This document shows, one piece after another, positions 41,388 to 48,476 of a stretch of DNA of 52,141 bases. The number at the start of each line of letters is the position of its first letter. Within the stretch, counting starts at the first letter, position 1. This stretch comes from a virus. Under the pieces are notes generated by a model. That model had not been told where the DNA came from and searched no databases. It worked only from the letters and a program-made list of their open reading frames with translations. Both the position numbers and the translations under genes were made by a program. The DNA is taken from IMG/VR virus record IMGVR_UViG_3300050011_000039, positions 1-52,141 of that record, one strand, 5' to 3'.

Positions 41388-41587
41388 TCTCAGCCAGCAT
41401 CACAATCATTCGCAATGACGAGGAAATAGACGTTGAGGTATCCGGACAAACCGAATACGAGGTCTCGCCCAATCGTTTCGAGACAGGTGAGCATATCTCG
41501 GATTGGTCAGTTGATAGCCCTAAAGGAATTGACCTGACGAAAGAAGAATCTGCCAGGGCACTAGAAGCACTTGAACGCAACATCTAA
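41384..41587 (+). CDS. Small acidic protein
   Basis: A 67-aa protein with beta start (SASITIIRNDEEIDVEVSGQ) and helical acidic end (LTKEESARALEALERNI). Overlaps the ribbon-helix-helix stop. Small size and charge are compatible with an inhibitor or antitoxin-like role, but nothing proves that. Confidence 0.55.
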   Translation: MISASITIIRNDEEIDVEVSGQTEYEVSPNRFETGEHISDWSVDSPKGIDLTKEESARALEALERNI

Positions 41588-41605
41588 CAACTAAAGGAAT
41601 CTACC

Positions 41606-42250
41606 ATGAAGATAAGTTTTGAACGTCGCTTCTCATCCGAAATCGCTTTTGAGGTTGAGATCGATGATAGGCACAAGACAGACACGCTTCGCACTCAACG
41701 AGGTGAAGCCATCAAGCAAGCCTTAAAAGAAAAACGCAACCTGCGCGGCAGCAACCTGAGCGACAGCGACCTGAGCGGCAGCAACCTGAGCGGCAGCAAC
41801 CTGAGCGACAGCAACCTGAGCGGCAGCAACCTGAGCGACAGCGACCTGAGCGGCAGCAACCTGAGCGGCAGCAACCTGCGCGGCAGCGACCTGCGCGGCA
41901 GCAACCTGAGCGACAGCGACCTGAGCGGCAGCGACCTGAGCGGTGTGCCATTCATCAAGAATATTCATCAAACGCTCTACAATGCCGCCTCTGTGCCTCC
42001 TGAAGCTTTGGATATGTCAACATGGCATCACTCTTGTGGAACCACTCATTGCCGTGCAGGTTGGATTGTTAAGCTTGCTGGTGAAGGCGGCGCAGCTCTT
42101 GAATGGGCAATTGGTACACCAGCCGCAGCCGCGATGATTTACATCAAAAGCGATCCAAAGATCGAGCGGATACCTAATTTCTATGCCTCGAATGAGGACG
42201 CACTGGCTGATATGAAGCGGTTGGCAGATTTGGAAAAGGCCGCCGCATGA
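41606..42250 (+). CDS. Pentapeptide-repeat protein
   Basis: A 214-aa protein. Residues 45-114 are fourteen near-perfect pentapeptides (NLSGS, DLSGS, NLRGS types), which fold as a right-handed square beta-helix of about 3.5 coils. The C-terminal domain (HHSCGTTHCRAGWIVKLAGE, later PNFYASNEDALADMKRLAD) occurs in other phage pentapeptide proteins. Roles of this class include DNA mimicry, such as gyrase protection, but no specific target is evident. The central Ser/Gly content is unusually uniform. Confidence 0.85.
   Translation: MKISFERRFSSEIAFEVEIDDRHKTDTLRTQRGEAIKQALKEKRNLRGSNLSDSDLSGSNLSGSNLSDSNLSGSNLSDSDLSGSNLSGSNLRGSDLRGSNLSDSDLSGSDLSGVPFIKNIHQTLYNAASVPPEALDMSTWHHSCGTTHCRAGWIVKLAGEGGAALEWAIGTPAAAAMIYIKSDPKIERIPNFYASNEDALADMKRLADLEKAAA
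41738..41947. repeat. 15-bp tandem repeats encoding pentapeptides
   Basis: Fourteen 15-bp units built from AACCTGAGCGGCAGC and close variants (GAC for AAC, CGC for AGC, GAC for GGC). The near-identity at DNA level suggests recent expansion or gene-conversion-like spread. Confidence 0.95.
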
Positions 42251-42420
42251 TCTACCTCATCAAACAATTCGGCCTAACCATGATAGCCCTCGCGCTAATC
42301 TTCCTCAGTATGAGCATAGACAACTTCACCGCGCAGCTTCACGCCAACACCTCAAAGGTCGCAGCCATGTCAGCCTGTCAGGTTCAACTGGCTGATTTAA
42401 CCCCAGGATGGAAGAAATGA
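42247..42420 (+). CDS. Small membrane protein
   Basis: A 57-aa open frame with a hydrophobic N-terminus (LIKQFGLTMIALALIFLSMS) and a short soluble C-terminus with one Cys. ATGA overlaps on both sides place it in the operon. Function unknown. Confidence 0.5.
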   Translation: MIYLIKQFGLTMIALALIFLSMSIDNFTAQLHANTSKVAAMSACQVQLADLTPGWKK

Positions 42421-42587
42421 ACCTAATCCGCACAACCAAATATACCAAACACGGCGTTGCCGTAGGATTCAAGAACGTAGGGTTTGTCCCGTGGGTGTTG
42501 AGTAAGGTGTTTCCATATCGCTTGCCGCCCACATTCGGGATGCTTCTGGCGATCAGAGGAAGCGTTAAGCGTGGGTATTCAAGGTGA
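42417..42587 (+). CDS. Small basic protein, function unknown
   Basis: A 56-aa open frame (MNLIRTTKYTKHGVAVGFKN, then VPWVLSKVFPYRLPPTFGM) with aromatic and basic residues and no Cys. Coupled by ATGA at both ends. Not recognised. Confidence 0.45.
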   Translation: MNLIRTTKYTKHGVAVGFKNVGFVPWVLSKVFPYRLPPTFGMLLAIRGSVKRGYSR

Positions 42588-42721
42588 AGAACCTTCTGGG
42601 TCTTATACTGGTTATCGTGTTTGTGACAGTGGCAACCCATGAATGGAATGTTTACGGTGCAGTCAAGAAGAAAGTACCGGATAGCTGTGGGTATTCATTC
42701 AATGTTTATAACTGTTATTGA
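42584..42721 (+). CDS. Small exported or membrane protein
   Basis: A 45-aa frame with a GTG start (GTGA overlap). The hydrophobic segment MKNLLGLILVIVFVTVA is followed by a short tail with two Cys (DSCGYSFNVYNCY) that could form a disulphide outside the cytoplasm. Last gene of the plus operon. Confidence 0.45.
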   Translation: MKNLLGLILVIVFVTVATHEWNVYGAVKKKVPDSCGYSFNVYNCY

Positions 42722-42727
42722 AACAGT

Positions 42728-42910
42728 TCATCTGTTGTCGTTTGAAAACTCTTCCCCACTATAGAATGCTTTATGTAGTAAAGCGTCTAATTCACACATA
42801 ATCTCAGCCTCATTAAAAACAGTGTTTCCATCAGCATCTGTAGTGCTATGGCCTTTAATGTAGCCCATGAAGTCTTTTGCGCGTTGTGAGGGCATCGTTA
42901 CTGTTTTCAT
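42728..42910 (-). CDS. Small hypothetical protein
   Basis: A 60-aa protein (SQRAKDFMGYIKGHSTTDAD, then FNEAEIMCELDALLHKAFY). AGGG lies before the ATG. It is the last gene of the minus accessory block and faces the plus operon across 6 bp. Not recognised. Confidence 0.5.
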   Translation of the reverse strand: MKTVTMPSQRAKDFMGYIKGHSTTDADGNTVFNEAEIMCELDALLHKAFYSGEEFSNDNR

Positions 42911-42996
42911 ATTTCCCTATCAGCTATTTTCTTACAAGTTACGGAGATACTTATTTCAACATCTATATCGTTGCGTTTCGCACCGATTGTCGATGA

Positions 42997-43125
42997 TCAA
43001 GTTATCTTCCCATCGCGGCTGCGGTAGGCAGATTCACTATGGTTGAGTTCTTTCTGCCCATAATCAACATAGTCAGCGATCAACTTCGTCACTTCACTCA
43101 GAGTCGTTACTGTCTTGTCAGCCAT
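42997..43125 (-). CDS. Very small hypothetical protein
   Basis: A 42-aa open frame (MADKTVTTLSEVTKLIADYV, then DYGQKELNHSESAYRSRDGK), with GAAAGGT six bases before the ATG. It overlaps the upstream frame by 19 bp. Its MADK start resembles the MTDK start of that neighbour, a hint of a duplicated short leader. Confidence 0.45.
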   Translation of the reverse strand: MADKTVTTLSEVTKLIADYVDYGQKELNHSESAYRSRDGKIT

Positions 43126-43268
43126 TTTTTGACCTTTCTAAATGCCATTTGAAGATCGTAAATCATCTCGCATTGAATGGCGAAATGAGATGCGCCGTGA
43201 TCCCATGCGACTTGCGCCATATCTGATTTGAATAGACGACTAGGCGTGGTTACTGGTTTGTCAGTCAT
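43107..43268 (-). CDS. Very small hypothetical protein
   Basis: A 53-aa open frame (MTDKPVTTPSRLFKSDMAQV, then HFAIQCEMIYDLQMAFRK) with AAGGAAAAAAG before its ATG. Overlaps genes on both sides by a few bases. Not recognised. Confidence 0.45.
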   Translation of the reverse strand: MTDKPVTTPSRLFKSDMAQVAWDHGASHFAIQCEMIYDLQMAFRKVKKWLTRQ

Positions 43269-43404
43269 TTCTTTTTTCCTTTATGTAAGCAAGAATGGCT
43301 CTTTCCATTTTGGAAGATGTATCTGTGTGCAGATTTCTGTCTCTGCGCTTTATGGCGTTTTCTAGCCATGCGATCATTTCTTGCGGCGTAATTTTAGTCA
43401 TCAT
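43261..43404 (-). CDS. Very small hypothetical protein
   Basis: A 47-aa open frame (MMTKITPQEMIAWLENAIKR, then RDRNLHTDTSSKMERAILAY). It starts by overlap with the adenine methyltransferase stop and is helical. Part of the minus accessory operon. Confidence 0.45.
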   Translation of the reverse strand: MMTKITPQEMIAWLENAIKRRDRNLHTDTSSKMERAILAYIKEKRND

Positions 43405-43817
43405 GGCTTTGCTCTAAAGATCACTATTGCAGAAGGAAATTTTGCTCCATCCCCTGCACCCTGAAATCGTAGCCGTCCTTTCACGAACCGGATCTCGTCT
43501 GCCATCATTACCCATTGATGCCACCACTTGTTGTCTGTCCGAGAGGGAACAAGGCACACCACAGTCGCATGGCTTTCGTATGCTTTCTTGAGCCAAGTAC
43601 CTATGGCGGCTCCATAAGGAGGATTCATCCAACATGTTTCGCCCGTCCAATCCTGTTTTAATCCGTCTATTTCTTTATCGTAATAGCGCGCACATTTTGC
43701 CAATTCTTTGTTGGCGCAAACATCCACCGTGAACTCAAATTCTTTATTGAGTTCATCGAATAATCGTTGTGGCGTTCCCCATTCAAACTTTCCGGTTGTG
43801 TTGTCTGTGAAGCTCAT
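43401..43817 (-). CDS. Phage N-6-adenine DNA methyltransferase (Dam-like)
   Basis: A 138-aa protein of the phage Dam type: FEWGTPQRLFDELN, FTVDVCAN, CARYYDKEIDGLKQDW and the catalytic NPPY (65-68) in WMNPPYG. Compact but complete for this family. It would methylate adenine in phage DNA and may protect it from host restriction or affect methylation-dependent host promoters. The recognition sequence is not evident. Confidence 0.9.
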   Translation of the reverse strand: MSFTDNTTGKFEWGTPQRLFDELNKEFEFTVDVCANKELAKCARYYDKEIDGLKQDWTGETCWMNPPYGAAIGTWLKKAYESHATVVCLVPSRTDNKWWHQWVMMADEIRFVKGRLRFQGAGDGAKFPSAIVIFRAKP

Positions 43818-43842
43818 GACTGACCCGTTGTGGTTTCAGTTT

Positions 43843-44076
43843 TCATGGATAACTCCTGCGGTTCCATCTTTTAGTTAAATCAGCGTCCAACTTATCCATC
43901 GTTTCCAAGCGTGTGTGAGCATCATCAATCCAGCATTGACTGCGATGAAGAAATACATTGCACCGGCATTCTAGCGTCCGTCCTATAATTGTTCCTGCAT
44001 CATATCGGTCGCTTATAGGGTAAGGGTTTTCACCGCAGAACGGGCATGGCAAAAGCGTGGTTTTAGATTCTTGCAC
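43843..44076 (-). CDS. Lar-like restriction-alleviation protein
   Basis: A 77-aa protein with LLPCPFCGENPYP near the start, a second Cys pair (ECRC), a further Cys (SQCW) and the terminal KRWNRR: the Lar-type zinc-ribbon layout. Rac prophage Lar alleviates type I restriction; for this homologue it is inference. I chose the GTG at 44076, which has GGGAGGA just upstream. Two ATGs farther out overlap the previous gene. Confidence 0.65.
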   Translation of the reverse strand: MQESKTTLLPCPFCGENPYPISDRYDAGTIIGRTLECRCNVFLHRSQCWIDDAHTRLETMDKLDADLTKRWNRRSYP

Positions 44077-44242
44077 GAATGTCCTCCCTCTCATGCTCTC
44101 TTGCCATGTCATAAACGCGCTGGGCAAAATCCATGACGGCGCTTACTTTGCTGCCATGGCTCATGTCGCCTTCTAGGTAATTCACAAGTCCTTCGGCGGC
44201 GGCATATTTCTGCTCGTAGGTCGTCGTTTGTGGATTAGACAT
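44063..44242 (-). CDS. Small hypothetical protein
   Basis: A 59-aa protein (MSNPQTTTYEQKYAAAEGLV, then NYLEGDMSHGSKVSAVMDFA) with GGAAGGGG before the ATG at 44242, which favours this start. Helical, no known motif. Overlaps both neighbours. Confidence 0.5.
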   Translation of the reverse strand: MSNPQTTTYEQKYAAAEGLVNYLEGDMSHGSKVSAVMDFAQRVYDMAREHEREDIRARI

Positions 44243-44420
44243 TCTGCTTCCCCTTCCATTCGATATAGTCATCCAACCATTCCGATAGATCGTCGCCATC
44301 ATTAAATGCGATTAGAAATTCCAAGCGATCATAATGATCGTCAATCTCAATGGCGAACGCGATGGCCTGCCGCGAGTTTGGCGGCGCAGGAATCGTCTTG
44401 GGAGTCGTTTGAGTTGTCAT
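44235..44420 (-). CDS. Small acidic hypothetical protein
   Basis: A 61-aa protein, Pro-rich at the start and strongly acidic after (FAIEIDDHYDRLEFLIAFND, GDDLSEWLDDYIEW). Acidic small phage proteins can be DNA mimics that block host nucleases, but here that is only a composition-based thought. Overlaps the DUF551-like gene by one base. Confidence 0.5.
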   Translation of the reverse strand: MTTQTTPKTIPAPPNSRQAIAFAIEIDDHYDRLEFLIAFNDGDDLSEWLDDYIEWKGKQNV

Positions 44421-44677
44421 TATTTCTCCCCCACAAGGATTGGCCTGTTCGCATTTTTCTTATTCTTGGGGAATGGAGGCTCATCTGGAAGGTGTTGCCA
44501 GTGGGTCAAGCCATCATCATCGTATGAATTTACATCATCTGAAATAACCCCTGATTCTCCCATCATGGCGATAACCATTCGACCCCAACCCTCGCCAAAC
44601 AGAACCCAAATGTTTTTTGGGCAAGACGCTATTGGCCTCCATTTGCTTTTCGTCGTTTGTGTTTTCTGATCGCTCAT
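44420..44677 (-). CDS. DUF551-like protein
   Basis: An 85-aa protein with KWRPIASCPKNIWVLFGEGW at the start and THWQHLPDEPPFPKN near the end, the framing motifs of the DUF551 group of small phage proteins. Function unknown. Coupled to the cytosine methyltransferase stop by overlap. Confidence 0.75.
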   Translation of the reverse strand: MSDQKTQTTKSKWRPIASCPKNIWVLFGEGWGRMVIAMMGESGVISDDVNSYDDDGLTHWQHLPDEPPFPKNKKNANRPILVGEK

Positions 44678-45417
44678 GGTCTTACCTCCATAAAGGCAGT
44701 TATAAATTCTGCGGCTACTTGCGGCACAATCGCGTTCCCATAGGCTCGCACTGATCCCATTGGGAAGGAAACCCCATAAGCCAACGGAGATGTTCCCTGC
44801 TCAATACGCCGCGCTCTTTTATCGGGACTGTCGAATTTTTGGAATTGCTCCCAGCTTCCCCCTGTAGATTCAGCTTGTCGCTGCACTTTCTCCCACTCGA
44901 TGACATGTGAGCCGATGGCGTCTGCCACCCAGAAAATTCTTTGTCGCTTGTGAGGCGCACCGACGCTCGCAGCGCACAGATCGGCTCCCCCGCTTTCATA
45001 TCCCAATGCTTCCATGTTGTTTCGTACTCCCGCGAACCAGTCTCTCCCAGCCTTGCTCTCAACCTGTTCTCCAAAGACGATTGGAGGCTTGCATTGCGCG
45101 ATGAGGCAATAGAAATCCGGCCACAGGTGCCGTTCGTCGTTTTCGCCTTTGCCGAGGCCGCCTGCGCTGAAAGGTTGGCAGGGGCATGATCCTGTCCACA
45201 CTCGCCTGTCGTCATCCCATCCAGCGAGACGCAGAGCGTAAGACCATCCACCGATCCCTGCGAAGAAGTGGCATTGGGTATATCCTTTGAGGTCATCGGC
45301 TTTTACATCCTTTATACTGCGTTCATCTACATCGCCGGGGGCGATCAATCCGGCTTTGATTAGGTTGCGAAGCCATTGCGCGGGGTAAGCTTCCCATTCG
45401 TTGTAATATGCGCTCAT
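44674..45417 (-). CDS. DNA cytosine-5 methyltransferase
   Basis: A 247-aa protein. After a 45-residue leader come motif I (FFAGIGGWS, 51-59), motif IV with the catalytic Cys80 (PCQPFS), motif VI as GEQV instead of the usual ENV, motif VIII (APHKRQRIFWV) and motif X (AYGNAIVPQVAAEFI). The region for target recognition is short. It probably modifies phage DNA against restriction. A 193-aa frame in the same strand is a shadow. Confidence 0.9.
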   Translation of the reverse strand: MSAYYNEWEAYPAQWLRNLIKAGLIAPGDVDERSIKDVKADDLKGYTQCHFFAGIGGWSYALRLAGWDDDRRVWTGSCPCQPFSAGGLGKGENDERHLWPDFYCLIAQCKPPIVFGEQVESKAGRDWFAGVRNNMEALGYESGGADLCAASVGAPHKRQRIFWVADAIGSHVIEWEKVQRQAESTGGSWEQFQKFDSPDKRARRIEQGTSPLAYGVSFPMGSVRAYGNAIVPQVAAEFITAFMEVRP

Positions 45418-46097
45418 TTCCTGCTGCCCTTCTTGCCTACATCAAGTTGCAGGACACGGCCTTCTTCCCACATCTCTCGCCTACGCTTGATAGTGATAGG
45501 CTTGCAGCCGACAATCCTAGCCGCGCCCTTGTCCGAGCCAGCCTTCTTTAATGCGGCCTTGATTTCTTCATCTGTATAATCCGAAGGCTTGCCGCCTATC
45601 ACGCCGCGCTCACGCGCTGAGTTCAAGCCATGCTTTGTACGTTCCCAATTCCATTCACGCTCCCATTGCGCCAATGCCCCGAGAATGTGAAAGATCATGC
45701 GGCCAGAGGCGTTTGTCGTGTCTATGTCCTGGGCAATAACTTTTAGGCGAACGCCTTTTTCAAAAAGATGTTTTTCAATATCAATTAAATCTTTGAGATT
45801 TCGGCCAAGGCGATCAAGCGTATATATCACCAGCAAGTCGCCTTTTTGCAAATCGCGGAAGCAGGCTTGCCATGCCGCACGATCAACAGTCTTGCCGCTT
45901 TGCTTGTCCTGAAAAATATCTTCGGGGGCTACACCATATTTTACCAGCTCATCTACTTGCCGCTGATTATTTTGGTCGTTGGTAGAAACACGGGCATAGC
46001 CGAGCATCATTTGACCGTCCTTCGGGCGTTTCCATTTCACGGTTGTTTTTGCAACAACGTGAATGTAGTGCTTCTTTTTGGGGCCGCGTTTCTTCAT
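45414..46097 (-). CDS. Small serine recombinase (resolvase/invertase type)
   Basis: A 227-aa protein with the catalytic Ser38 in GYARVSTNDQ, arginines in DRLGRN (96, 99), and the long E-helix (ERTKHGLNSARERG). A C-terminal HTH is suggested by EEIKAALKKAGSDKGAARIV. The first 29 residues are a basic addition; an ATG at 46010 with AAGGA upstream would give the usual MLGYARVS start. Size fits resolvases and invertases, not large serine integrases. It could resolve multimers, flip a segment, or be a passenger. Confidence 0.85.
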   Translation of the reverse strand: MKKRGPKKKHYIHVVAKTTVKWKRPKDGQMMLGYARVSTNDQNNQRQVDELVKYGVAPEDIFQDKQSGKTVDRAAWQACFRDLQKGDLLVIYTLDRLGRNLKDLIDIEKHLFEKGVRLKVIAQDIDTTNASGRMIFHILGALAQWEREWNWERTKHGLNSARERGVIGGKPSDYTDEEIKAALKKAGSDKGAARIVGCKPITIKRRREMWEEGRVLQLDVGKKGSRK

Positions 46098-46109
46098 TTT
46101 AGACCAGTA

Positions 46110-46180
46110 TTTGACAAGGGGGTTGACAGACCGTTACAGAACCCGTATACAGTAACCCTAGGCACCAAGTCAAGTGTCAA
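46110..46180. promoter_or_regulatory. Overlapping divergent promoters with symmetric TTGACA boxes
   Basis: Plus strand: TTGACA (46123-46128), 17 bp, TATACA (46146-46151). Minus strand: TTGACT (46168-46173), 17 bp, GTATAC (46145-46150). The -10 elements share bases, so the two directions should exclude each other. A second TTGACA lies left of the first, a second TGTCAA right of the other, and GTTAC/GTAAC arms flank the centre. Confidence 0.65.
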
Positions 46181-46216
46181 ACACAAAATAGAAACTCAAT
46201 CCCCCAAAAAAAAGCC

Positions 46217-46396
46217 ATGAGAACTGACAATATAACTGTTCACTTTGTTCACCCTCCCATTCCGGCACGACAGTTTGATTGGTGTGCGAAATTCGACAAT
46301 GACGAACCGGATGACGATGGGAATATGCTGATGGGTTACGGCAAGACGCCACAGGAAGCCGTTGCCGATCTAATTGAAAATGCCGACAATCTATAA
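46217..46396 (+). CDS. Small conserved phage protein
   Basis: A 59-aa protein (RQFDWCAKFDNDEPDDDGNM, then GYGKTPQEAVADLIENA) of a widespread phage type with a DWCA strand, an acidic loop and a GYG-T-EA helix. Role unknown. First gene after the plus promoter. Confidence 0.7.
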   Translation: MRTDNITVHFVHPPIPARQFDWCAKFDNDEPDDDGNMLMGYGKTPQEAVADLIENADNL

Positions 46397-46442
46397 CCCC
46401 AAAATATGACCATGAACAAATCTGACGAAATGAGGACACCTA

Positions 46443-46718
46443 ATGGATAACGCAGTTCTGAATATCAAAAAAGGCCAAGGCATTACTTTGGTTATCGAGG
46501 GATACGAAGATCATGCCGCATCGTTTGAACACGATGACGTTTTGCAAGTCATTCTCACACAAGCGCAAACTGATCTAAATAAACGCCGGAGCGAACGCCA
46601 GCGCCTTGCGTATGAAAAAGATTGTGTTGAACAAAAATATAATGCTGCTAACCAATGCGCCACCGGAACTGCCATAGACGGACCGTCCGGTCTTGGTTTA
46701 TATCCTCGCAACCACTAA
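46443..46718 (+). CDS. Hypothetical protein
   Basis: A 91-aa protein with a beta start (VLNIKKGQGITLVIEGYEDH) and a charged helix (LTQAQTDLNKRRSERQRLAY). GAGGA precedes the ATG. Not recognised. Confidence 0.55.
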   Translation: MDNAVLNIKKGQGITLVIEGYEDHAASFEHDDVLQVILTQAQTDLNKRRSERQRLAYEKDCVEQKYNAANQCATGTAIDGPSGLGLYPRNH

Positions 46719-46776
46719 CCCCCATCGCCCCAGTCGCACGGCGATCAAAGCTGCGACGAATGAAGGAGAACTACCG

Positions 46777-47070
46777 ATGACCGATGAACAAACCCAAGCG
46801 ACCCTACAAGACACCCCCGATCCCGCGCTGATAAACGAGCAGGTGCGCGCGCAGGCAATGGCGAACATGGCAGGGCAGACTCTCGGGCAGATCACGCAGG
46901 CCGCGATGCAGTTGCTCACGACGGCGACCTGTAATAACCCGCGCCTGTGCCTGGCTGTGGCGAACGAATTGTCTCTGATATACGCGGAGGCGTTGCGGCG
47001 CGGTCTGATGGTTAATCAGGCGACCGAGAAGGCCGACGAGGCGCCAGCACCGGAGGCCGCAAATGGCTGA
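46777..47070 (+). CDS. Hypothetical Ala/Gln-rich protein upstream of the GapR homologue
   Basis: A 97-aa helical protein (INEQVRAQAMANMAGQTLGQ, LAVANELSLIYAEALRRGLM). AAGGAG before the ATG at 46777 supports this start over one 28 codons earlier. It overlaps the GapR-like start by 8 bp, so the two are probably co-translated. Confidence 0.6.
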   Translation: MTDEQTQATLQDTPDPALINEQVRAQAMANMAGQTLGQITQAAMQLLTTATCNNPRLCLAVANELSLIYAEALRRGLMVNQATEKADEAPAPEAANG

Positions 47071-47311
47071 GGTCGGGGGCGTATCTGGTGAACGGCTGAT
47101 GTCGTTTATCAAAAGGATTGAAAAACTGAATGAAGATAAGGACGCCGTTACGTCTGATTTGACCGAGGTGTACGCGGAAAGCAAGTCGGTAGGATTCGAC
47201 GTTAAAATCCTGCGCCAGATCGTGAAGCTGCGTAAACAAGAGGTTGAGAAGCGGCGCGAGGAGTCCGAATTATTAGAACTCTACGCGAGTGCAATCGGCC
47301 TCGAAACCTAA
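47063..47311 (+). CDS. GapR-like (DUF2312) nucleoid protein
   Basis: An 82-aa protein matching GapR over its whole length: SGERLMSFIKRIEKLNEDKD, LTEVYAESKSVGFDVKILRQ, IVKLRKQEVEKRREESELLE, then LYASAIGL. In Caulobacter GapR binds AT-rich, overtwisted DNA and supports replication and segregation. A phage copy could coat phage DNA, aid replication or displace the host protein. The family is largely alphaproteobacterial and is the clearest host clue here. Confidence 0.85.
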   Translation: MAEVGGVSGERLMSFIKRIEKLNEDKDAVTSDLTEVYAESKSVGFDVKILRQIVKLRKQEVEKRREESELLELYASAIGLET

Positions 47312-47366
47312 CGGGAGTTAGTCATTTAATCATTCAATTATTTTCTTACTTAACAGGAGCCACCCC

Positions 47367-47666
47367 ATGCCCAAAAAGAAATGCCCCTTTCCCAAACGCG
47401 CAGACGCAGGCCGTGAGATATTCGAGGGAGGCGCGACGATCATGCAGAAGCCGGTGCGGAAGCATACGAAGAAGCCAACCGTCACTCCTGTGGACATAGA
47501 CCCGCCACCGTCCGATACATGGACGCGCATCGCGGAAGCCAACCGGATTGGGTTTGAGGCTGGTGTGCAATCTGTAAAGTGTGAGAGAATCGATTGGTTC
47601 TTTATGGGTGTTATGGCAGTTGTAATAGCGCATCTTGTGATTTATTTCTTACAACGATGGATGTGA
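47367..47666 (+). CDS. Small C-terminally anchored membrane protein
   Basis: A 99-aa protein. Basic Lys/Pro-rich N-terminal half, then a soluble helix, then one transmembrane segment at about 78-95 (FFMGVMAVVIAHLVIYFL). GGAG precedes the start. Function unknown. Confidence 0.55.
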   Translation: MPKKKCPFPKRADAGREIFEGGATIMQKPVRKHTKKPTVTPVDIDPPPSDTWTRIAEANRIGFEAGVQSVKCERIDWFFMGVMAVVIAHLVIYFLQRWM

Positions 47667-47941
47667 CCGTTGCCGACCGCCAGAAAGCGCGTCGCATAAT
47701 CGAGGACTTGCGCCGCGACTACACCCCCACCTACATCGCCGAGCTATTCGGTGTACGCCGTTTGTACATACAATATGCTTGTGGAATGATTAAGCACTCC
47801 AAGAAGAACGCCGAGCATACGAGGTGTTATGCTTGTCCGAAGAAAGTTATTCGGAAGATACTGGAATACGGGGCGATGTTAGGATATAGAAATACGCCAC
47901 ACCGAACGGCGTTCAATGTTCGGGAGAATGAGGGAGATTGA
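47657..47941 (+). CDS. Small HTH-like basic protein
   Basis: A 94-aa protein. DYTPTYIAELFGVRRLYIQY near residues 19-38 looks like a helix-turn-helix, followed by a basic region and Cys (RCYACPKK). It overlaps the membrane-protein gene by 10 bp. A DNA-binding role is likely but unproven. Confidence 0.55.
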   Translation: MDVTVADRQKARRIIEDLRRDYTPTYIAELFGVRRLYIQYACGMIKHSKKNAEHTRCYACPKKVIRKILEYGAMLGYRNTPHRTAFNVRENEGD

Positions 47942-47942
47942 T

Positions 47943-48149
47943 ATGATGGAATTTGTAAAAGATGTTGAAGCCTTCGCTATGGAGATCGGCAGCGATCTGA
48001 CTGCATTGTGGGATGAGTTCAAGGCGTTCGTGCGGAATAAGCCGGTTGAGGTAGCTACTGTTGCTGCGGAGGCACCTACTATGGCAACTGAGCCTGTTAC
48101 TTCGGTTGTAGAACCAGTTGCCGAAGCCGCGCCGCCTGTGGTATCATAA
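47943..48149 (+). CDS. Small hypothetical protein with Val/Ala-rich tail
   Basis: A 68-aa protein: an acidic helix (FVKDVEAFAMEIGSDLTALW), then a low-complexity Glu/Val/Ala/Pro tail. GAGGGAG before the ATG. Last gene of the plus operon. Confidence 0.5.
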   Translation: MMEFVKDVEAFAMEIGSDLTALWDEFKAFVRNKPVEVATVAAEAPTMATEPVTSVVEPVAEAAPPVVS

Positions 48150-48193
48150 TACCAATTTACGACCTAAAAGCCTGATCGGGTGTCGTAGATGTG

Positions 48194-48232
48194 ACCAGCC
48201 CCTCTTTGCGAAAGCATACGGGCTGGTTTTCT
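48194..48232 (+). terminator. Rho-independent terminator of the plus-strand operon
   Basis: ACCAGCCC (48194-48201) pairs with GGGCTGGT (48220-48227), 18-nt loop, then TTTTCT. It lies between convergent operons; the U-tract favours the plus strand only. Confidence 0.75.
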
Positions 48233-48476
48233 ATATCCGCTTCGCCCACCCCGCCACATCCCCCAATGCCTTCTTACACCCATCCCACGCCCCGTAAAGC
48301 TTCGTGACGTACAGCGCAACGTCTTTCTGGGTATAACCGCCCATCGGAACCGCAGGCGCGTCAGGACACGTTAGGAGAGCCGCAGGGGGGCGTTCCTTCT
48401 GGATTTCAATGACTGGCGGGGGCGACGCGCAGCCTATTAAGAGCGTTAACAAGAACAGGGGCGGTAGGCGCATCAT
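48231..48476 (-). CDS. Rz1-like outer-membrane spanin lipoprotein
   Basis: An 81-aa protein with an N-terminal signal and lipobox (FLLTLLIGC, Cys being the lipidated residue), a Pro-rich segment right after it (PPPVIEIQKERPPAALL) and a short helical tail. This is the o-spanin layout. Its start lies inside the Rz-like gene in another frame, 71 bp of overlap, as in lambda Rz/Rz1. It would join inner and outer membranes in the last lysis step. Confidence 0.8.
   Translation of the reverse strand: MMRLPPLFLLTLLIGCASPPPVIEIQKERPPAALLTCPDAPAVPMGGYTQKDVALYVTKLYGAWDGCKKALGDVAGWAKRI

Noticed and set aside
41738-41947. Possible CRISPR array
   Set aside because: The units are contiguous 15-bp coding repeats without spacers.
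41695-41971. Three long minus-strand frames over the pentapeptide repeats
   Set aside because: 15-bp periodicity keeps several frames open; low-complexity products such as Ala-Gln-Val repeats are not genes.
44715-45296. 193-aa minus-strand frame within the cytosine methyltransferase
   Set aside because: Same strand, different frame; the methyltransferase frame has all catalytic motifs.
45414-46097. Serine recombinase as the phage integrase
   Set aside because: It lacks the large C-terminal domains of serine integrases. Small resolvase or invertase types do not normally integrate phages, and no attachment site was found beside it.
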